Shown here: positions 16,695 through 25,115 of the stretch, piece after piece | Layout: each line of letters begins with the position of its first letter | Numbering within the stretch: the stretch's first letter is position 1 | NCBI GenBank assembly: GCA_964639215.1 | Contig: CAZXCV010000002.1 | Span: forward strand, 1 to 64,000 | Direction of reading: 5' to 3' | DNA from: UBA6120 sp964639215 | GTDB lineage: Bacteria > Bacillota_I > Bacilli_A > RFN20 > CAG-826 | Length of the DNA: 64,000 bases | Program-made: the position numbers and the translations under genes | The notes under the pieces: model-generated | The model's database searches: none | The model's input: only the letters and a program-made list of their open reading frames with translations | What the model was told of the DNA's origin: nothing

Positions 16695-17731
16695 TGGATA
16701 TTAACTTATTTAATTTTGCACTTCCAGAACATTTAATTGCCCAACATCCAACTGATCGACGTGATCAGTCACGCCTTTTAGCGCTCAACAAGACCACGGG
16801 ATTAATTGAGCATCGGACATTTGCAGACATCGTCACATATTTAAAACCTGGGGATGTGCTTGTTCGTAATAACACACGGGTGATTCCAGCCCGAATGTTT
16901 GGCCTCAAGTTTCCGACTGGCGCTCATATCGAGGTTTTACTACTAGAAGAGATCGGCAAAGATACGTATCAATGCCTAATTGGAAATGCACGCGCCGTTA
17001 AGGTTGGAACGAAAATTATTTTTGGCGAAGGACGCATAGAAGCTACATGTATCAACGTGTTCGACGAAGGGATCCGCACCTTAAAATTCACGTATGAAGG
17101 CATATTTCTCGAAGCGTTAGAACAGATTGGTCAAATGCCACTTCCACCATACATTCACGAGCCATTAATCGATCAGGAACGTTATCAAACTGTGTATGCG
17201 AAGATCAATGGTTCCGCGGCTGGACCCACGGCTGGCTTTCATTTTACACCCGAATTATTGACGACAATTAAAGCCATGGGCGTGACAATCGTCGATGTGA
17301 CACTTCATATCGGTCTCGCGACATTTCGACCTGTGAAAGTCAATGACACTGATGACCATAAAATGCATAATGAGACATATCAAATTGACGAAGCTTCGGC
17401 GACGATATTAAATACTGCCAAACGTCTAGGAAACCGCATTATCGCAATCGGAACAACCTCGACCCGAGCACTCGAAGCCAACTATAAAAAATACCATCGG
17501 TTTCAAGCCACTAAGGAAGCGACTGACATTTTTGTTTATCCAGGTGTCAAATTAGAAGCAATTGATGCAATGGTAACCAATTTTCATTTACCAAAATCAA
17601 CCTTAATCATGATGATATCGGCATTTGCAGGGCGTGAAATGATTATGGATACATATCGAATCGCCATCGAAAAGGAGTATCGTTTCTTCAGTTTTGGAGA
17701 TGCGATGTTTATTTATGGAACAACGCGTTAA
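16694..17731 (+). CDS. queA: S-adenosylmethionine:tRNA ribosyltransferase-isomerase QueA
   Basis: QueA converts preQ1-tRNA to epoxyqueuosine-tRNA using the ribosyl part of SAM. The protein has 345 residues from the ATG at 16694, with the N-terminal FALPEHLIAQHP (6-17), RDQSRLL, the VRNNTRVIPARM segment (about 58-69) and the GPTAGFHFTPEL segment (about 177-188), all typical of QueA. A TTG immediately upstream is in frame, but the ATG overlapping the tgt stop (TGATG) is the natural choice. It is followed by queH, which overlaps its 3' end. Confidence 0.97.
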   Translation: MDINLFNFALPEHLIAQHPTDRRDQSRLLALNKTTGLIEHRTFADIVTYLKPGDVLVRNNTRVIPARMFGLKFPTGAHIEVLLLEEIGKDTYQCLIGNARAVKVGTKIIFGEGRIEATCINVFDEGIRTLKFTYEGIFLEALEQIGQMPLPPYIHEPLIDQERYQTVYAKINGSAAGPTAGFHFTPELLTTIKAMGVTIVDVTLHIGLATFRPVKVNDTDDHKMHNETYQIDEASATILNTAKRLGNRIIAIGTTSTRALEANYKKYHRFQATKEATDIFVYPGVKLEAIDAMVTNFHLPKSTLIMMISAFAGREMIMDTYRIAIEKEYRFFSFGDAMFIYGTTR

Positions 17732-18368
17732 TTATCAAAAAGAGGCTTTGAAAATAATTGAAGAAATTAAGGGGCGGCGCCCACGACTTTTGGCGCACGT
17801 CTGCTGTGGTCCATGCACGACTTTTCCTATAAAATTTCTCCATGAATATTTCGATGTGACCGTGATTTATCATAATTCAAACATTTATCCAGCGCGTGAA
17901 TATCAACGACGACTCCAGAGCCTACAACATTTTGTAAAACAATTTAACGAAGAATACCACGCTACGATTGAGGTTATTGAAACACCGTATGACAACGAAA
18001 AGTTCACCGAACATTTAGCTCCTTATTCGCAGGAACCCGAAGGTGGAACGCGATGCTTGATTTGTTATCGTTTACGGATGGAAGGTTCAATCGAATACGC
18101 TGCAAAAAACGGTTATGAATTTTTTACCACCGTCATGACAATTTCCCCACATAAAGATTCCCAAATCATCAATAAAATCGGTCAGGGACTTGTACTTAAG
18201 TATCCAGCTATTCGATATTTTCATTCCGATTTCAAGAAAAGCGACGGCTTTGTTGAAGCTGGAAAAATGTGTCAAAAATATTGCCTATATCGACAAGCAT
18301 ATTGCGGCTGTCGCTATAGTTATGAAGCGATGATGAAACGACACCCGACCTCACACAAAGCGGGATAA
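17715..18368 (+). CDS. queH: epoxyqueuosine reductase QueH
   Basis: QueH (DUF208) removes the epoxide of epoxyqueuosine-tRNA, the last step of queuosine synthesis, and is an unrelated replacement of the cobalamin enzyme QueG. The 217-residue protein has the paired cysteines in HVCCGPC (28-34), the second cluster GTRCLICY, and a C-terminal CxxxC-rich tail (MCQKYCLYRQAYCGC) that fits an iron-sulfur/metal site. The start at 17715 overlaps queA by 17 bases; two upstream in-frame starts (17694, 17700) are possible. Its presence completes salvage from preQ1 to Q. Confidence 0.92.
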   Translation: MEQRVNYQKEALKIIEEIKGRRPRLLAHVCCGPCTTFPIKFLHEYFDVTVIYHNSNIYPAREYQRRLQSLQHFVKQFNEEYHATIEVIETPYDNEKFTEHLAPYSQEPEGGTRCLICYRLRMEGSIEYAAKNGYEFFTTVMTISPHKDSQIINKIGQGLVLKYPAIRYFHSDFKKSDGFVEAGKMCQKYCLYRQAYCGCRYSYEAMMKRHPTSHKAG

Positions 18369-18411
18369 TCTAAATATTTCAAGGCAATAGTACTCTTTAA
18401 ACCTAAAATAC

Positions 18412-18441
18412 TTGACTTACATACGCGGGTAGGAGTATATT
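18412..18441 (+). promoter_or_regulatory. S10 operon promoter
   Basis: TTGACT at 18412-18417 and TATATT at 18436-18441 are 18 bases apart. This is the only strong promoter found before the long ribosomal protein operon, and it gives a leader of about 120 bases. Confidence 0.75.
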
Positions 18442-18465
18442 TTTAACGTTATCGGCCGCGTTGAA

Positions 18466-18526
18466 GTGCGAGGTTGCTGACACACCGACAGGCGTTGTCA
18501 TGAATCGGTTGTCAGGGAATTCGCAT
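18466..18526 (+). ncRNA. structured leader RNA of the S10 operon
   Basis: CTGACA plus ACCGA (18477-18482, 18484-18488) pairs with TCGGT plus TGTCAG (18505-18515), an 11-bp stem with a one-base bulge and a 16-base loop. It is enclosed by GTGCGA (18466-18471) pairing with TCGCAT (18521-18526). The ribosome binding site AAGGAGG lies about 30 bases downstream. Position suggests autogenous control by a ribosomal protein, for example L4, but no motif identifies the binder. Confidence 0.55.
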
Positions 18527-18570
18527 TGAGCCCCGGTAGAGCCTGATATTCACAAGGAGGAACATAATTC

Positions 18571-18882
18571 ATGGCTAAGAAACAGAAGATTCGCGTTCGA
18601 CTTCAAGCTTATGATCACAAAATTCTTGACCGTAGCGTTGAGAAGATCATTGCCGCTGTCTTGCGCACGGGTGCCACCGTCGTTGGCCCCATCCCACTAC
18701 CGACTGAAAAGCAAGTCTACACATTCTTGCGCGCAGTCCACAAGTACAAGGATGCTCGGGAACAATTCGAAATCCGGACCCACAAACGTTTGATCGATAT
18801 AACCGATCACAATAAACAGACCGTTGATGCCCTGCGCCAATTGGATTTACCAAATGGTGTTGACATTGACATCAAATTATAA
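18571..18882 (+). CDS. rpsJ: 30S ribosomal protein S10
   Basis: S10 is a 3'-domain protein of the small subunit and, as NusE, a transcription antitermination factor. The 103-residue protein has the conserved start KIRVRLQAYDHKILDRS (5-21) and the family's normal length. AAGGAGG lies 8 bases before the ATG. It is the first gene of a run of 27 co-directional genes up to rplL-type gene rplQ, with gaps mostly below 20 bases. Confidence 0.98.
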   Translation: MAKKQKIRVRLQAYDHKILDRSVEKIIAAVLRTGATVVGPIPLPTEKQVYTFLRAVHKYKDAREQFEIRTHKRLIDITDHNKQTVDALRQLDLPNGVDIDIKL

Positions 18883-18895
18883 GGAGGCGTGATTC

Positions 18896-19603
18896 ATGAA
18901 AGCGATTGTCGGACGTAAAATCGGCATGACCCAGCTGTTCACCAACGATGGCAAATCCCATCCAGTGACAGTCATTGAAGTCGTGCCAAACGTCATCACT
19001 CAAATTAAGACAGTAGCCACGGATGGTTATAACGCTATCCAGATCGGTTACGAAGAACAAAAGGAAAACCGGACGACTAAACCTGAAAAAGGTATTTATG
19101 AGAAAGCCGGAATTACCCCAAAACAACATTTAGCTGAAATCCAAGTCGAAGATGTTACACAATACAAAGTTGGTGACAAAATCGATGTCAGCATCTTCAA
19201 AGCTGGCGACGTCGTTGACGTCATCGGTGTGAGTAAGGGCAAAGGATTCAGCGGCGCCATTAAACGGTGGCATTATTCAATCGGTGCTAAAGGACATGGT
19301 GGTGGTTATCCACATCGTACCGCAGGTTCTATGGCCACGGTTGGACGCACGAATAACCGGATTCATCCGGGCAAGAAAATGGCTGGCCATCACGGTAATC
19401 AGCAAGCGACGATTCTCAACCTCGTCGTCATGGGTACTGATGTGTCGAAAAACGCCTTACTCGTTCGCGGTGGATTACCAGGACCGAATAAAAGTCTCTT
19501 AACAATTCGTAGCGCTGTCAAAGTGCAATTGGGACATCCATTCGATGTCAAACCATTACACGCGATTACGAAAGACGCTCCCGTAGCGGAGAAAGCCGAA
19601 TAG
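18896..19603 (+). CDS. rplC: 50S ribosomal protein L3
   Basis: L3 binds 23S rRNA early in assembly and reaches the peptidyl transferase centre with its central loop. The 235-residue protein has GRKIGMTQLF at 6-15, KGKGFSGAIKRWHY (about 110) and the conserved GHHGN segment near 164. It is about 25 residues longer than usual; the surplus is a C-terminal tail ending in KDAPVAEKAE. AAGGAGG precedes the ATG. Confidence 0.98.
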   Translation: MKAIVGRKIGMTQLFTNDGKSHPVTVIEVVPNVITQIKTVATDGYNAIQIGYEEQKENRTTKPEKGIYEKAGITPKQHLAEIQVEDVTQYKVGDKIDVSIFKAGDVVDVIGVSKGKGFSGAIKRWHYSIGAKGHGGGYPHRTAGSMATVGRTNNRIHPGKKMAGHHGNQQATILNLVVMGTDVSKNALLVRGGLPGPNKSLLTIRSAVKVQLGHPFDVKPLHAITKDAPVAEKAE

Positions 19604-19615
19604 GAGGAAACATCA

Positions 19616-20263
19616 GTGGCTGAAAAGAAAATCAAAGCACCATCCGTTGATGTGCTAAACCTCACGGGCGAAAAAACGGGCACAGTAAAATTAAACGCCG
19701 ATGTGTTCGCCATCGAACCGCATCAACAAGCGATGTATGATGCTGTCAAAGTTTATCAAGCAAATTTACGGCAGGCGACTGCAAAAACAAAAAAACGCGA
19801 CGAAGTGAGCGGCGGTGGTAAAAAACCATGGCGGCAAAAAGGAACTGGTCGCGCTCGCGCTGGTAGTTCCCGCTCTCCAATTTGGGTTGGCGGTGGCAAA
19901 GTCTTCGGTCCAACCGGAGAACAAAACTACAAATTGTCGCAAAACAAATCCGAGCATCGGTTGGCGTTAAGATCCGCATTATCAACCAAACTTAGCAATA
20001 AACAACTAATCGTCGTTGACAACTTCACACTCGAAGCGATGAAAACAAAAGATGCAAAGAAAGCATTGACAGCCATTAAGGCTAGTGGGAAAACACTCAT
20101 CGTTGTGTCCGAATTAGAGTTAAATACGTACGCTAGCGTGCGCAACCTCACTAACGTAATCATCGTTGATCAAACAAATGTCAGTGTTTACGATTTACTA
20201 AATAGCGACGCGGTCGTCATTGCTAAACCCGCAATCGCTTATCTTGAGGAGGTGCTCCAATAA
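19616..20263 (+). CDS. rplD: 50S ribosomal protein L4
   Basis: L4 lines the exit tunnel with an extended loop and in many bacteria represses its own operon through the leader RNA. The 215-residue protein has the loop segment GGGKKPWRQKGTGRARAG (about 65-82) that reaches the tunnel constriction. The start is GTG behind AGGAGG. It overlaps rplW by one base. The structured S10 leader upstream is a plausible regulatory target, by analogy only. Confidence 0.98.
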   Translation: MAEKKIKAPSVDVLNLTGEKTGTVKLNADVFAIEPHQQAMYDAVKVYQANLRQATAKTKKRDEVSGGGKKPWRQKGTGRARAGSSRSPIWVGGGKVFGPTGEQNYKLSQNKSEHRLALRSALSTKLSNKQLIVVDNFTLEAMKTKDAKKALTAIKASGKTLIVVSELELNTYASVRNLTNVIIVDQTNVSVYDLLNSDAVVIAKPAIAYLEEVLQ

Positions 20264-20616
20264 TGGCTCGCACGAAAAAAGTAGCGACACCCGAAGTTGT
20301 GGTGACGCCTGAAATCAAAAGCACGGATGTTAAAAAGTTCGACGCCATTCGGGAACCGGTCATTACCGAGAAAACGATGGCGCTCATCCAAAACCATAAT
20401 AAAGTGACGATTCGCGTTAATCCAACGAGTAATCGCAGCGAAATTAAATTAGCATTTGAAGCGATTTACAAAGTAAAAGTTGAAGACGTTCACATTCTAA
20501 ATGTTCGACCCCGGGCAACCCGTCGTGGCGGACGCTATCCCGGTCAAGTACCTGGATATAAGAAAGCCATCGTAACGCTTAAAGAAGGCGAAGCCTTGGA
20601 CTTATTCAAAGAGTAA
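20263..20616 (+). CDS. rplW: 50S ribosomal protein L23
   Basis: L23 sits at the tunnel exit and docks trigger factor and SRP. The L23 fold starts near REPVITEKT (about residues 30-38) and includes the tip segment RRGGRYPG. Compared with the usual 95 residues, this 117-residue protein has about 25 extra residues at the N-terminus, rich in Val, Pro, Thr and Lys (with VVVTPEIKS). AGGAGG lies before the ATG and no later start is in a good position, so the extension appears real. Confidence 0.96.
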   Translation: MARTKKVATPEVVVTPEIKSTDVKKFDAIREPVITEKTMALIQNHNKVTIRVNPTSNRSEIKLAFEAIYKVKVEDVHILNVRPRATRRGGRYPGQVPGYKKAIVTLKEGEALDLFKE

Positions 20617-20654
20617 GCCTCGGCTAATGGCTCACCATATAGGAGAAAAGCAAC

Positions 20655-21488
20655 ATGTCAATTAGAACATACCGTCCGACGACTCCGAGTCGTCGCGCGA
20701 TGACAAACTCGACATTTGAAGAAATCACCACGGCGACTCCTGAGAAAAGCTTACTAGTCAATCTAGTAAAAACAGGCGGTAGAAACAACCAAGGTGTGAT
20801 TACCACGCGTCATATCGGCGGTGGTCACAAAAACCGCTACCGGATCGTCGACTTCAAACGTAACAAAGATGGTATTCCTGCAAAAGTAGCAACCATCGAA
20901 TATGATCCTAACCGCAACGCGAATATTTGTTTACTTAACTATCGCGACGGCGAAAAACGGTACATCATTGCCCCTAAAGATATTAAAGTCGGTGATGAGA
21001 TCGTCTCGGGAGAAAGCGTTGATATCAAAACTGGCAACGCCCTTGTCCTAAAGAACATTCCCGAAGGTACCGTCATTCACAATATCGAACTTAAACCCGG
21101 TCGCGGTGGCCAAATGTGTCGCGCTGCCGGAACGAGCGCCCAAGTGCTTGGTAAGGAAGGCAAATATGTCACCTTACGACTCGCTAGTGGCGAAATGCGC
21201 AAAGTCCTCGAGACATGTCGCGCCACGATTGGCACGGTCGGAAACGAGGAGTTCAACCTCATTAATTACGGCAAAGCTGGTAAGAAACGGTGGTTCGGCG
21301 TTCGTCCAACCGTCCGTGGCTCAGTGATGAACCCCGTTGATCACCCACACGGTGGTGGCGAAGGGAAAACACCAGTCGGTCGCGATGCGCCGCGAACCCC
21401 ATGGGGCAAAAAAGCGCTCGGCGTCAAAACACGCCACAGTAAAAAAGCTTCGACCAAACTCATCGTTCGTCGTCGAAGTGGTAAATAA
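20655..21488 (+). CDS. rplB: 50S ribosomal protein L2
   Basis: L2 is essential for subunit joining and peptidyl transfer. The 277-residue protein carries the RHIGGGHKNRYRIVDFKR segment (about 54-71), the GRGGQMCRAAGTSAQ segment, and the highly conserved MNPVDHPHGGGEG (about 219-231) with the catalytic-site histidine. A 38-base gap, the largest in this part of the operon, precedes it and holds TAGGAGAA as ribosome binding site. Length is normal. Confidence 0.98.
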   Translation: MSIRTYRPTTPSRRAMTNSTFEEITTATPEKSLLVNLVKTGGRNNQGVITTRHIGGGHKNRYRIVDFKRNKDGIPAKVATIEYDPNRNANICLLNYRDGEKRYIIAPKDIKVGDEIVSGESVDIKTGNALVLKNIPEGTVIHNIELKPGRGGQMCRAAGTSAQVLGKEGKYVTLRLASGEMRKVLETCRATIGTVGNEEFNLINYGKAGKKRWFGVRPTVRGSVMNPVDHPHGGGEGKTPVGRDAPRTPWGKKALGVKTRHSKKASTKLIVRRRSGK

Positions 21489-21503
21489 GAAGGAGGATAA
21501 CTT

Positions 21504-21812
21504 ATGGCACGTAGTCTTAAAAAGGGACCATTCTGCGATGCGTACTTGTTAAAGCGCGTCGAGAAGTTGAATGAAACTCGCAAAAAGGAAATTATCAAAA
21601 CATGGTCGCGCCGTTCGACGATCTTCCCACAATTTATCGAACACACATTTGCCGTTTACAATGGTCGCGAACACATCACCGTCTATGTGACGGAAGATAT
21701 GGTTGGCCACAAACTGGGTGAATTTGCACCGACGCGCTCGTACAAAGGGCACACCGGTCACACCGCTGAAGATAAAGCCGCTTCCGCCGCGACACCAGCG
21801 AAGAAGAAATAA
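21504..21812 (+). CDS. rpsS: 30S ribosomal protein S19
   Basis: S19 forms the head of the small subunit near the A-site finger. The 102-residue protein begins with the conserved ARSLKKGPFCD (2-12) and includes the WSRRSTIFPQFI segment. It is about 10 residues longer than usual, with an alanine- and lysine-rich tail (DKAASAATPAKKK). AGGAGG precedes the ATG. Confidence 0.98.
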   Translation: MARSLKKGPFCDAYLLKRVEKLNETRKKEIIKTWSRRSTIFPQFIEHTFAVYNGREHITVYVTEDMVGHKLGEFAPTRSYKGHTGHTAEDKAASAATPAKKK

Positions 21813-21823
21813 GGAGGACAACC

Positions 21824-22165
21824 ATGAAAGCAGTACAAGCACAAGCGATTGCCAAAACGGTTCGCGTCACTCCACGTAAAGTCCGTCTTGTCATTGATCT
21901 CGTTCGTGGCAAAACAATCAAAGAAGCGCTCGGAATTCTTAATAACGTCAACAAAGCCGCGACTCCCGATGTCATCAAACTCATCAAGAGCGCAGCCGCT
22001 AATGCCATCAACAACCACGAAATGGCTGAAAGCAAGCTCTATATCGCTGAAATATATGCTAATGATGGTCCCCGTCTTAAACGGTTCTTGCCACGGGCTA
22101 AAGGTTCAGCCTCATCGATTCTAAAACGTACGTCGCATTTAACCTGCGTCGTTAAAGAGCAATAA
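21824..22165 (+). CDS. rplV: 50S ribosomal protein L22
   Basis: L22 lines the nascent-peptide tunnel and contributes to the macrolide-binding constriction. The 113-residue protein has the RVTPRKVRLVIDLVRGK segment (about 11-27) and the beta-hairpin region GPRLKRFLPRAKGSAS (about 82-97). Length is normal. AGGAGG lies before the ATG. Confidence 0.98.
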   Translation: MKAVQAQAIAKTVRVTPRKVRLVIDLVRGKTIKEALGILNNVNKAATPDVIKLIKSAAANAINNHEMAESKLYIAEIYANDGPRLKRFLPRAKGSASSILKRTSHLTCVVKEQ

Positions 22166-22177
22166 GGAGCATTATCT

Positions 22178-22852
22178 ATGGGACAAAAAGTTAATCCAGT
22201 CGGCATGCGCATCGGAATTTATCGCAATTGGAATTCACGTTGGTTTGCCGAGAAAAAAGATTATGCGACTTTCCTAAATGAAGACTTAAAAATTCGTGGT
22301 TATCTTGAAAAAACACTAAAAGACGCCCTCTTATCGCATACGGAAATCGAACGTGTAAAAACTGATAAAGGCACGAATGTCACGGTATTAGTTTTTGTCG
22401 CTCGACCCGGTGTCGTCATCGGTCAAGACGGCGCTCGTATCAATGAAATTAAAAAGCAGTTAGAAAAAATCGTTAACTCAGGCACGCTAAAAATCGACGT
22501 GCTTGAAGTGAAATACCCCGATCTCAATGCCAGACTTGTGGCCATGAGCATCGCCAAACAGCTCGAAGAACGTGCCAGCTTCCGAATTGCCCAAAAGAAA
22601 GCGATTCAACGAGTGCGTAAAGCTGGTGCTAAAGGCGTTCGAACGTTAGTGTCCGGTCGTCTTGGCGGCGCCGAAATTGCGCGTGGCGAAGGCTACAAAG
22701 AAGGCACAATCCCACTCCATACTCTGCGTAGTGACATCGACTATGCCCAAGTAGAAGCCCATACGACTTATGGACGACTTGGTGTCAAAGTGTGGATTTG
22801 CCGTGGCGACTATCGCCCGGAGACGGAAGAGAATCGCGGCAAAGGAGAGTAA
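22178..22852 (+). CDS. rpsC: 30S ribosomal protein S3
   Basis: S3 guards the mRNA entry channel and has helicase-like function. The 224-residue protein starts with GQKVNPVGMRIG (2-13), has a KH domain with the GxxG-type loop GQDGARI (about 86-92), and ends with the conserved GRLGGAEIAR and GRLGVKVWI segments. Length is normal. Confidence 0.98.
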   Translation: MGQKVNPVGMRIGIYRNWNSRWFAEKKDYATFLNEDLKIRGYLEKTLKDALLSHTEIERVKTDKGTNVTVLVFVARPGVVIGQDGARINEIKKQLEKIVNSGTLKIDVLEVKYPDLNARLVAMSIAKQLEERASFRIAQKKAIQRVRKAGAKGVRTLVSGRLGGAEIARGEGYKEGTIPLHTLRSDIDYAQVEAHTTYGRLGVKVWICRGDYRPETEENRGKGE

Positions 22853-22858
22853 AAGCAC

Positions 22859-23278
22859 ATGTTACAACCAAAACGCGTGAAATACCGCCGTCCTCACGGC
22901 ATCAAATACGAAGGTTTATCCAAAGCAGGTAATGAAGTTTCTTTCGGTGAATATGGTCTCCAAGCGACATCAGGCAATTGGATTACCGCCCGTCAGATTG
23001 AAGCCGCTCGTATCGTGCTCGCTAGTTATACCAAGCGTAGCGGTCAAATATGGATTCGGATTTATCCGCATTTAGCCAAGACAAAAAAACCCGCTGAAGT
23101 TCGGATGGGTTCTGGCAAAGGCGCCCCCGAATTATGGGTGGCCGTCGTCCGCAAGAACCGTGTCATGTTTGAAATCGGTGGTGTTCCTGAAGTAACCGCG
23201 CGCGAAGCGTTACGGTTAGCCGCTTATAAATTACCAATCAAAACCAAAGTCATCAGCAAAGAAAGGAGCTCGGAATAA
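22859..23278 (+). CDS. rplP: 50S ribosomal protein L16
   Basis: L16 helps position aminoacyl-tRNA at the large-subunit A site. The 139-residue protein begins with the family's MLQPKRVKYRRPH and has GSGKGAPELWVAVV (about 82-95). Its stop codon overlaps the rpmC start by one base (TAATG). Length is normal. Confidence 0.98.
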   Translation: MLQPKRVKYRRPHGIKYEGLSKAGNEVSFGEYGLQATSGNWITARQIEAARIVLASYTKRSGQIWIRIYPHLAKTKKPAEVRMGSGKGAPELWVAVVRKNRVMFEIGGVPEVTAREALRLAAYKLPIKTKVISKERSSE

Positions 23279-23478
23279 TGTTAAAAATCAAAGATATTCG
23301 TGAAATGAATGTCACTGAATTAAAACAAAAAGTTTATAGCCTTAAAGAAGAGCTCTTCAATCTTCGTCGTAAACAAGCCGTCGGCCAACTTGAAAAAGGG
23401 GCGACGATTACCACGATTCGCAAAGACATTGCACGCATCTATACCGTCATTCGCGAGCGCGAGCTCGGGATTAAATAA
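23278..23478 (+). CDS. rpmC: 50S ribosomal protein L29
   Basis: L29 lies at the tunnel exit next to L23. The 66-residue protein has the typical two-helix pattern with LFNLRRKQAVGQLE (about 26-39) and an IRKDIARIYTV segment. The start overlaps the rplP stop, with AAAGGAGC about 10 bases upstream. Length is normal. Confidence 0.97.
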   Translation: MLKIKDIREMNVTELKQKVYSLKEELFNLRRKQAVGQLEKGATITTIRKDIARIYTVIRERELGIK

Positions 23479-23492
23479 GGAGGAAGACCACG

Positions 23493-23777
23493 ATGGAAAC
23501 AAGAAAATCTCGTCGTACTTTCATCGGCACAGTCGTATCTGACAAACCAGATAAGACGATTATCGTGCGCGTCGAAACGTATCGGAAACATCCTAAGTAT
23601 TCGAAACGAGTACTCTATACCAAAAAATTTGTTGCTCATGATGAAACAAATGGCGCCCATGAAGGCGACACCGTCGAAATCATGGAAACGCGACCACTCA
23701 GCGCCACGAAGCGTTATCGCTTAATCAAAATATTGGCGCAAGCGGTTGAAAACGTCGAAGTGAAGGAGGTCGCCTAA
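23493..23777 (+). CDS. rpsQ: 30S ribosomal protein S17
   Basis: S17 is an OB-fold primary rRNA-binding protein. The 94-residue protein contains the VVSDKPDKTIIVRVE strand pair (about 14-28) and the KRVLYTKKFVAHDE segment. It is slightly longer than usual with a Val/Glu-rich tail (VENVEVKEVA). AGGAGG lies upstream. Confidence 0.97.
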   Translation: METRKSRRTFIGTVVSDKPDKTIIVRVETYRKHPKYSKRVLYTKKFVAHDETNGAHEGDTVEIMETRPLSATKRYRLIKILAQAVENVEVKEVA

Positions 23778-23778
23778 T

Positions 23779-24153
23779 ATGGTTCAAGTTGAAACGAATC
23801 TCGTTGTGGCCGACAACTCTGGCGCGCGCAAGGTTCGAATCTTCCGACTTTATGGCGGATCGGTTCGGAAAACCTCAACGATTGGCGATATCGTTTTATG
23901 CGCCGTTAAAGACGCGATCCCTAACGGTAAAATCAAAAAAGGTGAAATCGTCAAAGGGATTATCGTTCGAACAAAAAAGGCGGTTAGTCGCGCTGATGGT
24001 AGTACCGTTAGCTTCGATGATAACGCCATCGTCTTAATTAACGAAGATGGATCACCACGTGGCACACGCGTCTTTGGACCGGTCGCCCGTGAATTACGCG
24101 ACAAGGGTGAAGGAGCGATGAAAATCATCTCCCTCGCACCTGAAGTCCTTTAG
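23779..24153 (+). CDS. rplN: 50S ribosomal protein L14
   Basis: L14 forms bridges B5 and B8 with the small subunit and binds the RsfS silencing factor. The 124-residue protein has VVADNSGARKVRIFR (about 9-23) and the GTRVFGPVARELR segment (about 99-111). The start is one base after the rpsQ stop, preceded by AAGGAGG inside rpsQ. Length is normal. Confidence 0.98.
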   Translation: MVQVETNLVVADNSGARKVRIFRLYGGSVRKTSTIGDIVLCAVKDAIPNGKIKKGEIVKGIIVRTKKAVSRADGSTVSFDDNAIVLINEDGSPRGTRVFGPVARELRDKGEGAMKIISLAPEVL

Positions 24154-24161
24154 GAGGCGCT

Positions 24162-24470
24162 ATGAAAATTAAAAAAGGCGACAAAGTCATCGTCATCGCT
24201 GGCGCTGACAAAGGTAAGACGGGCACCGTTCAAAAAGTGTATGTCAAACTAAATCGCGTCGTAATCGAAGGTGTCAATGTTCACAAGAAACATCGAAAAC
24301 CGACGCAGAACAATCCTGAAGGCAGCATCGTCGAAATTTATGTGCCAATCGATGCGAGTAACGTCGCAATCGTCGATCCAAAAACCAAGAAAGCGACCCG
24401 CGTCGCCATTAAGGTTATCAAAGACAAAAAAGTCCGAGTAACCAAGGCTAGCGGTAGTCAGCTAGATTAA
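24162..24470 (+). CDS. rplX: 50S ribosomal protein L24
   Basis: L24 starts large-subunit assembly. The 102-residue protein begins with a KOW motif (KKGDKVIVIAGADKGKTG at about 4-21) and has the conserved NVHKKHRKPTQNNPEG segment (about 39-54). AGGAGG lies before the ATG. Length is normal. Confidence 0.98.
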   Translation: MKIKKGDKVIVIAGADKGKTGTVQKVYVKLNRVVIEGVNVHKKHRKPTQNNPEGSIVEIYVPIDASNVAIVDPKTKKATRVAIKVIKDKKVRVTKASGSQLD

Positions 24471-24479
24471 GGAGGAACC

Positions 24480-25106
24480 ATGGCAGCAGAAACCAAAAAA
24501 GCACCCGCTCCAAAAGTTGAAGCGAAAGCTAGTAAAGAAAAAGCACCCGCCGTCATTGAAAAAGTACCGGCGCGCTTAAAAGAAAAATATCGCCATGATG
24601 TCGTTCCTTCATTAATGAAGAAATTTAATTACACATCGGTGATGCAAGTACCAGCGTTACACAAAATCGTCGTTAATATCGGCGTCGGTGATGCGATTAC
24701 CAATGCGAAACTCTTAGAAGATTCAGTGCGAGAACTCGGTGAAGTCACTGGACAAAAACCCGTGATTACCAAAGCAAAAATCTCAATTGCAAACTTCAAA
24801 TTACGCGAAGGACAGGCAATTGGTTGCAAAGTGACGTTACGAGGCGATCGTATGTATCAATTCTTCGATAAACTCGTAAGCATCGCCTTACCCCGCGTTC
24901 GTGACTTCCGTGGCGTCAGCAAAAACGCCTTCGATGGTCGCGGCAATTACACGCTCGGCGTCAAAGAACAATTGATCTTCCCGGAAATCAATTTCGACAA
25001 AGTAAATAAGATTCGCGGTATGGACATTATTATCGTCACAACCGCTAATACGGATGAGGAAGCCTTCGCCTTACTGAGCGAACTCGGCGTTCCCTTCCAA
25101 AAGTAG
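24480..25106 (+). CDS. rplE: 50S ribosomal protein L5 with an N-terminal extension
   Basis: L5 carries 5S rRNA and contacts P-site tRNA. The L5 fold starts at about residue 32 (RLKEKYRHDVVPSLMKKF) and ends normally. Before it lies a 30-residue extension made mostly of Ala, Lys, Pro and Glu. The ATG at 24480 has AAGGAGG at a good distance, and no start codon with a ribosome binding site exists at the fold boundary, so the extension seems to be translated. The usual length is about 180 residues; this protein has 208. Confidence 0.97.
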   Translation: MAAETKKAPAPKVEAKASKEKAPAVIEKVPARLKEKYRHDVVPSLMKKFNYTSVMQVPALHKIVVNIGVGDAITNAKLLEDSVRELGEVTGQKPVITKAKISIANFKLREGQAIGCKVTLRGDRMYQFFDKLVSIALPRVRDFRGVSKNAFDGRGNYTLGVKEQLIFPEINFDKVNKIRGMDIIIVTTANTDEEAFALLSELGVPFQK

Positions 25107-25115
25107 GAGGACCCC

